This document shows positions 57,046 to 64,000 of a stretch of DNA of 64,000 nt, piece after piece (position 1 is the first letter of the stretch; every line of letters starts with the position of its first letter). The translations under genes were made by a program, and so were the position numbers. Source of the DNA: Aestuariispira ectoiniformans (GTDB taxonomy: Bacteria > Pseudomonadota > Alphaproteobacteria > UBA8366 > Aestuariispiraceae); contig NZ_CP062788.1 of NCBI RefSeq assembly GCF_025136295.1, forward strand, positions 186,001 to 250,000. The letters run 5' to 3'. The notes beneath the pieces were generated by a model, which was not told the origin of the DNA, ran no database searches, and saw nothing but the letters and a program-made list of their open reading frames with translations.

Positions 57046-57783
57046 TCAGGCTTCTGCCGTCAGATGTTTCCGTTCTTCCTGAACCAGGATGTCCGTGGCC
57101 TGTTCGGTCCGGCCCTCCAGTTCCTTGAGGAACACCTTCCGGTTCAGGCCCGGCGGAATCGGTTCAAGATATTCCAGCGTGATCGTGCCCGGATTTTTCA
57201 GGAATTTACGCCGCGGCCAAAACAGCCCGGAATTCAATGCAACCGGCACGACCGGAACATTGGCCTTGCCGTAAAGGGCGGCAACACCCGGCAGATAGGG
57301 TTTGCTCTTGTCGCCAGGGGCTGTGCGGGTTCCCTGCGGGAAAATGACCACCGGGCGCCCTTCGTCCAGACGTTCCTTGGTCTGGTCCACCATCTGCTTC
57401 AATGCCTTGGCCCCGGCGGAACGGTCAACCGCGACGTTTTGCATCTTGGCCAGATACCAGCCGAAGATGGGAATCCAGGTCAGTTCCTTTTTCAGGACAA
57501 AGGCCGGGTCATCCATGATCACGGCAAGGGAAAGCGTTTCCCAGGCAGACTGGTGTTTGCTGGCAAAGATCACCGGCTCGTCAGGCAGGCGCTCCTGCCC
57601 GCGGATACGATAGTCGATCCCGTTGAAGACCCGCAGGAAACACAGGCTGCAGCGCACCCAGAAGCGTGCAAAGGGCGCGAACCCCCGCCGAGGCAACAAC
57701 AGCAGCGGCAGATAGGCGAAACAAAGGACGGTCGTCAGACTGTAGAAACTGACTCCGAATAGGAAAGAGCGGATATACGCCAT
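57046..57783 (-). CDS. plsC: 1-acyl-glycerol-3-phosphate acyltransferase (PlsC family)
   Basis: 245 residues from ATG 57783; a membrane-anchoring N-terminus (YIRSFLFGVSFYSLTTVLCF). The acyltransferase block I reads SKHQSAWETLS, where the canonical form is HX4D, so Glu replaces Asp; block III reads VIFPQGTRTAPG, where FPEGTR is usual, so Gln replaces Glu. Block IV (VPVALNSG) is normal. It probably makes phosphatidate, but the substitutions leave room for another acyl acceptor. It follows the DUF218 gene. Confidence 0.88.
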   Translation of the reverse strand: MAYIRSFLFGVSFYSLTTVLCFAYLPLLLLPRRGFAPFARFWVRCSLCFLRVFNGIDYRIRGQERLPDEPVIFASKHQSAWETLSLAVIMDDPAFVLKKELTWIPIFGWYLAKMQNVAVDRSAGAKALKQMVDQTKERLDEGRPVVIFPQGTRTAPGDKSKPYLPGVAALYGKANVPVVPVALNSGLFWPRRKFLKNPGTITLEYLEPIPPGLNRKVFLKELEGRTEQATDILVQEERKHLTAEA

Positions 57784-57810
57784 AAAGCCCCCGTTTTGCT
57801 CCTGCAACGT

Positions 57811-58443
57811 TTATGCCCCGCCGGTTTGGGCGACCCCCTCGGTCACATAACTCAAAAGCCAGCGCAATGGGGCTACCAAATACTTGGTATACTCCCCAAT
57901 GATCAAGAGCGCAGTACCGGGCCAACGGTACCATTGATTGGTTTTCACATGCTCCGGGAAGACCGGATGCGGGATTATTTTGATTTCAGGCAGCGCATGA
58001 GCGAATTCCAGCAGGCTGCGCGGCATATGGTAATCCGCCGTTACGAGGATGATCGACCGATAGCCCTCTGCCTTGATCCAGCGGGCCGTTTCCTCCGCAT
58101 TGCCGCGCGTGTGGTCCGCATCATACCCCAGCGCGATGCAGCAATCCGCCTTTTCCGGGGACTGGCGTGACACCCGCATCAGTTCCGCCACATCCACCCC
58201 ACGATGTACGCCGGACACAAACAGCTTCTGCCCCTTGCCCTGGGACAGAAGGTCCAGGCCCGTTTCCAGACGCATGGTGCCACCGGTGAGCACCACAATT
58301 GCATCCGCAAGTTCCGGATTACGGACCGTTTCCTTGGGAATCTGGCCGACAAAATAGAACAGGCCGCCGCCCCAGAGAAGAAACAGCAGGACGATCGCCG
58401 CCAATACGCGCCTCTTGCGCCCCTTATTCCGCCTGAAAACCAA
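57811..58443 (-). CDS. DUF218 family protein (YdcF/ElyC-like)
   Basis: About 210 residues, likely from TTG 58443, with GGGGCGG upstream and 12 bases after the ftsX stop; longer frames lie inside ftsX. One N-terminal span (RVLAAIVLLFLLWGGGLFYF) anchors the DUF218 domain (ADAIVVLTGGTMRLETGLDL, GYRSIILVTADYHMPRS). Escherichia coli ElyC of this family protects peptidoglycan synthesis at low temperature. Cotranscription with ftsEX and plsC fits an envelope role. Confidence 0.85.
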   Translation of the reverse strand: MVFRRNKGRKRRVLAAIVLLFLLWGGGLFYFVGQIPKETVRNPELADAIVVLTGGTMRLETGLDLLSQGKGQKLFVSGVHRGVDVAELMRVSRQSPEKADCCIALGYDADHTRGNAEETARWIKAEGYRSIILVTADYHMPRSLLEFAHALPEIKIIPHPVFPEHVKTNQWYRWPGTALLIIGEYTKYLVAPLRWLLSYVTEGVAQTGGA

Positions 58444-58454
58444 AAAAGCCGCCC

Positions 58455-59339
58455 CTATACCAAACGCGCCAGCACGCGGATCACCGTAACCCTTGCGGTC
58501 ACGACGGCAATGAAGGCGGTTGAGACCGGCACCAGCGCCAGAACCGCCCAATCCGTCCAGCCCAACAAGGCAGGCGCGCCGCCGTCCTGGTTCAGGGCAC
58601 TGGCCATGTAAAGCAGCACGGCGATCATGCCGACGGCTGCCAGACTGCCCAGGCCGCCGCCCCAGATGGCCGCGCGCAGGGTATGGCGTTGAAACTGTCC
58701 GGCGATATAGCTGTCGGTTGCCCCGATCAAATGCAGAACCTCCACCACGTCACGATGGGTCGCCATGCCGCCACGGGTGGCAAAGACCACCATGATCGCC
58801 GCACAGGCCCCGACCAGCCCGACCACTGTCCAAGCCAAGAGCTGCAGCAGGCGCAGAAGACCTACCATCCGTTCCCGCCAGATTTGATGATCGTCGACAA
58901 CGGCTTCCGGTGCGGCAGCGTCCAGCCGGCGTCGTAAATCCTCCAGATCCAAAAGACTTTCATCCTCGATTTCTGCGGTAAGAAGGTGGGGAAGCGGTAG
59001 CGCACTGGGGTCGAGGCTACTGCCCAACCATGGCTCCAATAAGGCAGCCATTTTCTCTTCCGGCAGGACATCCACCTCGCCCAACCCGAGGGTTCGCTTA
59101 GCCACATCCAGCGCGGCCTGAACACGCGCGTCGGTCTCTTCCTTGCTGTCATCGGGCAAAGGCGGCACCTGGATGGTGATGGTCCCGGTCAGACCTTCCC
59201 GCCACTGGTCCGCCATATCGGTCAGGCGCAATCCACCGGCAGAGGCCAATGTCGCCAGAAATACCATAAAGCCCACGATCCAGGGAACGAGACGCGTGGA
59301 CGGGTCCTTTGCCAGAGGGATATTGTCGAAACTCGCCAT
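58455..59339 (-). CDS. ftsX: Cell-division ABC transporter permease FtsX
   Basis: 294 residues, four spans (about 22-40, 165-190, 210-235, 262-285) with a periplasmic loop between the first two (about 45-160) that would activate amidases via partners. Its start overlaps the ftsE stop by one base (TAATG). FtsEX couples ATP hydrolysis to septal wall splitting. Confidence 0.95.
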   Translation of the reverse strand: MASFDNIPLAKDPSTRLVPWIVGFMVFLATLASAGGLRLTDMADQWREGLTGTITIQVPPLPDDSKEETDARVQAALDVAKRTLGLGEVDVLPEEKMAALLEPWLGSSLDPSALPLPHLLTAEIEDESLLDLEDLRRRLDAAAPEAVVDDHQIWRERMVGLLRLLQLLAWTVVGLVGACAAIMVVFATRGGMATHRDVVEVLHLIGATDSYIAGQFQRHTLRAAIWGGGLGSLAAVGMIAVLLYMASALNQDGGAPALLGWTDWAVLALVPVSTAFIAVVTARVTVIRVLARLV

Positions 59340-60055
59340 TATTTCGCCCCCTGCGGCACGGCCGCCGCCTGTGCCTTGTTCACCGGGCGGGTTCCCGCCG
59401 GAAACTGCGTCATCTCCCCCTGTTCCAGATGCAGAACCGGATGCGGAAAGCGTTTGATCAGCGAATGGTTATGGGTGGCGATCAGGACCGACGTTCCCTG
59501 CCGGTTCAATTCCTCGAACAAATAGAGCAGGCGCACGGCAATCGTATCGTCCACGTTGCCTGTCGGTTCGTCCGCCAGCAACAGCCGCGGGCGGCTGATC
59601 ACCGCGCGCGCGATGGCAACGCGCTGTTTCTGTCCGCCGGACAGGGTCACCGGGCGCGCCTTCATCTGATCCTTGAGCCCGACCCAGGCCAGAAGTTCGG
59701 ACACATGTTTGTAGATGAGGTCTTCGCGCGCACCGGCAATTCGCAGCGGCAACGCCACATTATCAAAGGCGCTCAGATGGTCCAGCAAACGGAATTCCTG
59801 GAAGACGACGCCGATCTGGCGACGCAGGTCCGGCAGATCGCGCCGGGAGATCGACGCGGTGTCCTTGCCAAAAAAGGAAATCAGGCCGCGGCTGGGCCGG
59901 TGGGCGAGATACATCAACCGCAACAAAGACGATTTGCCCGCACCACTGGAGCCGGTCAGGAAATGAAAAGAGCCCGGTTCCAGCGCAAAGGAAATATCCC
60001 GCAGGACCTCCGGTCCCGCGCCATAACGCATGCCAACATTCTCAAATTTGATCAT
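59339..60055 (-). CDS. ftsE: Cell-division ATP-binding protein FtsE
   Basis: 238 residues. Walker A is GSSGAGKSSL, signature LSGGQKQRVAIARAV, Walker B LLLADEPTGNVD and H-loop IATHNH. It partners FtsX. It is first of the leftward operon ftsE-ftsX-DUF218-plsC and divergent from the MJ0042 gene. Confidence 0.97.
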   Translation of the reverse strand: MIKFENVGMRYGAGPEVLRDISFALEPGSFHFLTGSSGAGKSSLLRLMYLAHRPSRGLISFFGKDTASISRRDLPDLRRQIGVVFQEFRLLDHLSAFDNVALPLRIAGAREDLIYKHVSELLAWVGLKDQMKARPVTLSGGQKQRVAIARAVISRPRLLLADEPTGNVDDTIAVRLLYLFEELNRQGTSVLIATHNHSLIKRFPHPVLHLEQGEMTQFPAGTRPVNKAQAAAVPQGAK

Positions 60056-60220
60056 TCAGACCAGTTCCCTGTTCGCAGTCTTCATAAATACCTAGTCGCG
60101 TCCGTTGACAAAGAGAACCACAAAATGGCGTAATTGTTTGAGTCGGTTAAGATTGCACCCGGTCGGGTCGCCACCTATAACAAAGAAAACAGGGTTTACC
60201 ATAGGGGTTATCCAAGGGTC

Positions 60221-61039
60221 ATGATCCTTCAGTGTCCGGAGTGCTCAACCAAGTTCAAAGTCAACCCGCAAGCGATTCCGCCTGCGGGGCGCATGGTAAA
60301 ATGTGCGAAATGCGGGCACAAGTGGCATGCGATGCCGGAAGGCGATGCCGAAGACGCATTTCCCGACCTCGATTTTGACAGTGTCCCGCCGACACCGTCG
60401 GAACCGGAGCCTGCCTTTGACGAAGAACCAGCCGATCCCGTCCCGGAGCCGGAGCCGCCGCTGCCTCGGGCACCGGAATTCGAAGATGGCCCGCCGCCGA
60501 TTTCGCCTGCCAATTTCGCGATACGACGCGCGGAAAAACCCAAAAGGAAATTTGGCCCCGCGACGGCGCTGCTGGTGCTGATCCTGCTGATCCTTGCAGG
60601 TGCGGGCGCGCTTTATGTCTACCGTGAGCAGGTCGTTCTCGCCTATCCGCCATCGCAAAAGGTCTATCATGCCCTTGGCATTGACGCGGCCATTCCCGGC
60701 TATGGCCTGGACCTCGCCTCGAAAAAAGCCACCATTGATGTGGTGAAAGGCGAAGACGGCCAGGACGATCTGGTTGTAACCGGCTATATGACGAACCCCA
60801 CCGCCCACAGCATTGTGGTTCCCTATATCAAGGGTGAGTTGCGGGACCGGACCGGCAGCGTGATCTATCACTGGTCCTTCCGGCCCGACCTGCACGAGAT
60901 TCTGCCCGGCGAGGAAGCAACCTTCACCGCCCATATCGACAACCCGCCGCCCGGCGGCACGCGCATTGACTTCATCACCCAGACCGATGAAGAGGCCATG
61001 GGGCCAAGCGGGGACAAAGAACACAACAGCACGCATTGA
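60221..61039 (+). CDS. MJ0042-type zinc-ribbon membrane protein (DUF3426-like)
   Basis: 272 residues from ATG 60221. An N-terminal zinc ribbon (ILQCPECSTKFKVN, then VKCAKCGHKWH) is followed by an acidic proline-rich linker (about 45-115), one span (about 135-155) and a C-terminal periplasmic beta domain (VTGYMTNPTAHSIVVPYI, HEILPGEEATFTAHI). This architecture is common next to ftsEX in alphaproteobacteria. Function is unknown. Confidence 0.85.
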   Translation: MILQCPECSTKFKVNPQAIPPAGRMVKCAKCGHKWHAMPEGDAEDAFPDLDFDSVPPTPSEPEPAFDEEPADPVPEPEPPLPRAPEFEDGPPPISPANFAIRRAEKPKRKFGPATALLVLILLILAGAGALYVYREQVVLAYPPSQKVYHALGIDAAIPGYGLDLASKKATIDVVKGEDGQDDLVVTGYMTNPTAHSIVVPYIKGELRDRTGSVIYHWSFRPDLHEILPGEEATFTAHIDNPPPGGTRIDFITQTDEEAMGPSGDKEHNSTH

Positions 61040-61088
61040 GACCTGACGGCCATCGCCGTCGACACGACTATTGCAGCATGGGCCGACA

Positions 61089-62174
61089 ATGACTGAGTCC
61101 GACAACATACTTCCACCCCGACCCGCCCCGGCGAAGATCGGCTTTTTTGAAAAATGGCTGTCGCTTTGGGTTGCCCTGTGTATTGCCACGGGGATCGGGC
61201 TGGGTTCACTCGCACCGGGCTTTTTCGACCAATTGGCGCGGCTGGAATACGCCAATGTCAATTTTGCGGTCGCGGTGCTGATCTGGGCGATGGTCTATCC
61301 GATGATGGTGAATGTCGATTTTAACAGCCTGCGCCATATCGGTGACAAGCCCAAGGGCCTGGTCGTCACCATCGCGGTCAACTGGCTGATCAAGCCCTTC
61401 ACCATGGCCGCCCTGGGTGTTCTGTTCTTCCAGTATCTGTTTGCCGACCTGATCTCCCCGGCGGAGGCCCAGTCCTATATCGCCGGTCTGATCCTGCTGG
61501 GCGCGGCCCCCTGCACTGCGATGGTTTTCGTCTGGTCGCAACTAACCCGTGGCGATGCGACCTATACCCTGGTACAGGTTTCCGTCAACGACCTGATCAT
61601 GGTGTTTGCCTTTGCCCCCATCGTGGCTTTCTTACTGGGCGTCACCGATATCACCGTGCCCTGGGAAACACTGGTTATCTCTGTCGTGCTCTATGTACTG
61701 GTTCCCCTGATTTGCGGGGCAATCACCCGCAAGTGGCTGATCGGGCACAAGCGACAGGGTGAAAGCGGCAAGGATGCGGTTCAGCGGTTCGAGGCGATTG
61801 TGAAGCCGTTTTCTATCTTCGGCCTGCTGGCCATGGTCGTCTTGCTGTTCGGCTTTCAGGGGCAGGTCATTCTGGACAAGCCCGTGGTCATCACCCTGAT
61901 TGCCGCACCGTTGCTCGTGCAATCCTACGGTATTTTCACGATCGCCTATGCCGCCGCCTGGTTCTGGCGAATTCCGCATAATGTTGCGGCCCCCTGTGCC
62001 CTGATCGGCACTTCCAATTTCTTTGAACTGGCCGTGGCGGTCGCAATCAGCCTCTTTGGCCTGCAATCGGGTGCCGCCCTGGCGACCGTCGTCGGCGTGC
62101 TGGTGGAGGTACCGGTCATGTTGTCACTGGTTGCCCTGGCAAACCGCAGCAAACACATGTTTCCGGCCAACTGA
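61089..62174 (+). CDS. Arsenite efflux permease, ACR3 family
   Basis: 361 residues, ten spans. [20 protein letters not shown] at the N-terminus, [20 protein letters not shown] with the essential Cys in APCTAM, and [20 protein letters not shown] near the C-terminus are typical of ACR3(1)-type transporters. It exports arsenite or antimonite by proton exchange. No arsR or arsC is beside it, so it may respond to other signals or be constitutive. ATG 61089 is preferred; TTG 61071 is possible. Confidence 0.92.
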   Translation: MTESDNILPPRPAPAKIGFFEKWLSLWVALCIATGIGLGSLAPGFFDQLARLEYANVNFAVAVLIWAMVYPMMVNVDFNSLRHIGDKPKGLVVTIAVNWLIKPFTMAALGVLFFQYLFADLISPAEAQSYIAGLILLGAAPCTAMVFVWSQLTRGDATYTLVQVSVNDLIMVFAFAPIVAFLLGVTDITVPWETLVISVVLYVLVPLICGAITRKWLIGHKRQGESGKDAVQRFEAIVKPFSIFGLLAMVVLLFGFQGQVILDKPVVITLIAAPLLVQSYGIFTIAYAAAWFWRIPHNVAAPCALIGTSNFFELAVAVAISLFGLQSGAALATVVGVLVEVPVMLSLVALANRSKHMFPAN

Positions 62175-62182
62175 AGGCCTTA

Positions 62183-64000
62183 TCAGAAGGGATTGAGCAG
62201 CCGGTCGATATAATCCAGTTCGACGGGCGGGCGTTCCGGTTCACCGGAACGGCGGCGTAATTCATCCTGAATCTGCCGGGCACGGTCCACGTCGCTTTGC
62301 GTCGGTACTTTCTGGTCCCCGCGACCGGAACCACGGCTGCCGGGGTTGGGAACACGGCCAAAGGGATCGCGCCCATCGCCGGAGGAGACCCCCTGCACCG
62401 GTTGCTGCATGGCGCCCTGACCCATGAATTTCTCGATGATCGCCTGCTGCATGGCGCGGGAGGCCTGCTGCATGCTGTCCAGGGCGCTGCCCTGGTTTTG
62501 CACGGCGCGATGATTACGCCCCTGGGCAAGCGCCTGGGCCGCATCCTGCATGGACTGGTCCGCATCACCGAAAGAGCCGGGCACATCGCCCATCATGTCG
62601 CCATAACGCTGGCTCAACTCCTTCAGGCGCTGACGCAGCTCATCCTGGCTCATTGAATCGGCCATTTCGCCGCTTTTTCCGTCTGCATTTTCACCACCTG
62701 AAGACTGGCGCTGCCCCTCGCGGCCCATGGCACGCTCATGGGTCCGTTCCATCATATCCTGCTGCTCGCCCATCATATTCTGCAGATCGCGAAGCATCTT
62801 CAGGGCCTCCTCGCCATCGCGGGGCATCTGCTGCTCCACGACCTGAAGGTTCTGCATCATCTGCTGCAACTGGGACAGCATCTGCTGGGCTTCCTCCATC
62901 ATCCCCATACGCATGAGATCACGGATTTTCTGCATCATGTCCTGCAAGCTCTGGCCGGACATCATCTGCGACAACTGCCGTTCCTGTGCATTTTTGCCCT
63001 GCCCCTGCTGTTTTTGCGCCTGTTCCTCAAGCGCTTTCAGATATTCCGCCATGGCCTGTTCCATCTGGCGCATCAACGCATCCAGTTCCTGCTGGCTGGC
63101 GCCGCGCGCCATGGCTTCCATCAGCTTTTGCTGGATCGCCTGCAGTTCCTGCGCCGCCAGCGAAACCTCCCCGTCTTCCAGGCGCAACGCCGTATCCCAC
63201 AGGATTTTCATAACCGACGGCAACTCCGGGTCGACAGTGCGATACTGCAGCCGCCCCTTGGCCACCGACAGGGCCATGAAGATCAGCGGATTGCTGTCGT
63301 AGGCCTCCCGGTTCCAGGCAATATTGTGAAGGTTCCGGATCACCTCAAAGCGTGCGGCGGCCCCCTGAGCGGCCAGTTTCTGACGCTCCCGGATGATTGC
63401 GCGGGCCACCGGATGGGTGAAAACACGCTGTGGCAGGACAATGGCAATCGGCTTGCTTTGTGCCATCTGGCCGATGGCGTCTTCCGCCTCCAACCAGGCC
63501 ACAACCCGCAATCCCGCCCAGGGGTGGGGGGTCAGATCAATGAAATAACTGCTGTCCAGCTTGCTGCGCTGGCGGGCCGCGACCGGAATGGAGAAAGCAT
63601 CTTCCTTCCCCTTGCCCAGACCGTCCGCACCGGCCAGCCGGATATGCAGGGAAAGCTTTTCAACGCCATAGTCATCCTGCGCCAGATAGGGAACCAAAAG
63701 GCTGTGGCGCTGACTTTCCGTCGGATCGCCCTTGAAGGAGACTTCAGGCTTGTTATCGGGGATCAGGGCAAAGTCCCAGGTCGCGATTTCCGCGCCATCG
63801 ACCAGGACTTTATGCGCGCCGGTCTCGGTCAGGATCGTCTCCAGACCGAAATAGCCCGCCGTATCTTCCGTCATCGGCTGTTCCGTGCCGTCGGGTGAAA
63901 GCAGCACCGGCTGTTCGTCGGTATGATTGACGCGAATGGCGATCTTGCTGCCCACGGGGGCGGCAATGCGGCTCTGCTGGCGACGTGCCAGATCGGACAG
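62183..64000 (-). CDS. DUF4175 (TIGR02302) family membrane protein, C-terminal part
   Basis: At least 605 residues, running past the right window edge, so the N-terminus with its spans is missing. A beta-rich middle (AQDDYGVEKLSLHIRLAGAD) is followed by a helical region and a long low-complexity Gln/Met-rich coiled coil (about residues 300-440 of this piece; for example MEQAMAEYLKALEEQAQKQQ, LSQLQQMMQNLQVVEQQMPR). It ends LDYIDRLLNPF. The family is alphaproteobacterial and unknown in function. Its stop is 9 bases from the convergent ACR3 stop. Confidence 0.85.
   Translation of the reverse strand: MSDLARRQQSRIAAPVGSKIAIRVNHTDEQPVLLSPDGTEQPMTEDTAGYFGLETILTETGAHKVLVDGAEIATWDFALIPDNKPEVSFKGDPTESQRHSLLVPYLAQDDYGVEKLSLHIRLAGADGLGKGKEDAFSIPVAARQRSKLDSSYFIDLTPHPWAGLRVVAWLEAEDAIGQMAQSKPIAIVLPQRVFTHPVARAIIRERQKLAAQGAAARFEVIRNLHNIAWNREAYDSNPLIFMALSVAKGRLQYRTVDPELPSVMKILWDTALRLEDGEVSLAAQELQAIQQKLMEAMARGASQQELDALMRQMEQAMAEYLKALEEQAQKQQGQGKNAQERQLSQMMSGQSLQDMMQKIRDLMRMGMMEEAQQMLSQLQQMMQNLQVVEQQMPRDGEEALKMLRDLQNMMGEQQDMMERTHERAMGREGQRQSSGGENADGKSGEMADSMSQDELRQRLKELSQRYGDMMGDVPGSFGDADQSMQDAAQALAQGRNHRAVQNQGSALDSMQQASRAMQQAIIEKFMGQGAMQQPVQGVSSGDGRDPFGRVPNPGSRGSGRGDQKVPTQSDVDRARQIQDELRRRSGEPERPPVELDYIDRLLNPF

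Overview
The window looks like a marine or halotolerant alphaproteobacterium close to Rhodospirillales. Supporting signs are the block rpmH-rnpA-yidC-engB-argB, an aa3 oxidase operon with the small ctaB-ctaG gene, a class II (B12) ribonucleotide reductase, DUF1127, DUF2336 and DUF4175 proteins, and the ectoine genes ectB-ectC-ask at the left edge. The species cannot be named from this sequence alone.

Layout. 1-2.5 kb: end of the ectoine operon (ectB cut by the window edge, ectC, ectoine-type aspartokinase) and a terminator. 2.6-9.4 kb: two PAS histidine kinases, a Crp/Fnr regulator, a DUF1636 protein, an acyl-CoA dehydrogenase, a copper chaperone behind a CueR-type promoter, a PhnA-like protein, and several gene scars (MCP tip, AraC tail, possible VOC piece). 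9.6-15.4 kb: a VirB11/CpaF-type ATPase scar, then the most interesting locus: two small precursors with MRDL-N4-EL-N2-VSGGW double-glycine leaders and long GGX-repeat cores, flanking a secreted alpha/beta hydrolase, an HlyD-type adaptor and a C39-peptidase ABC exporter. 15.49-25.71 kb: a 10.1 kb integrative element in tRNA-Ser(GGA), bounded by 120-bp direct repeats and carrying a tyrosine integrase, a complete type I restriction-modification system (hsdS, hsdM, hsdR) and an unassigned P-loop NTPase. A 21-bp direct repeat sits exactly 69 bp inside each end.

25.9-41.5 kb is mostly core: lepA, a HAD phosphatase, DUF2336, argB, engB, yidC, rnpA, rpmH, a VTT membrane protein, a HAMP histidine kinase, an FNR with a full 4Fe-4S cysteine set, a LysR/LysE pair, gpt and a lipoprotein. 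41.8-43.3 kb holds tRNA-Arg(ACG), a PEP-CTERM protein behind a strong sigma-54 promoter, and a DUF1127 peptide. 43.3-50.3 kb is the cytochrome aa3 oxidase operon (ctaC-ctaD-ctaB-small protein-ctaG-ctaE-DUF983-surf1, read leftwards), with a perfect FNR box upstream. 50.6-64 kb: DUF3422, tldD, a cupin, chorismate mutase, nrdJ, plsC, a DUF218 protein, ftsX-ftsE, an MJ0042 zinc-ribbon membrane protein, an ACR3-type transporter and a DUF4175 gene running off the right edge.

How the parts may work together. The C39 exporter should cut both precursors after Gly-Gly and export the glycine-rich cores with the HlyD adaptor and an outer-membrane channel encoded elsewhere. The FNR at 37 kb is a plausible controller of the aa3 operon through the box at 50.5 kb. 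No CRISPR array, rRNA gene or insertion sequence was seen.
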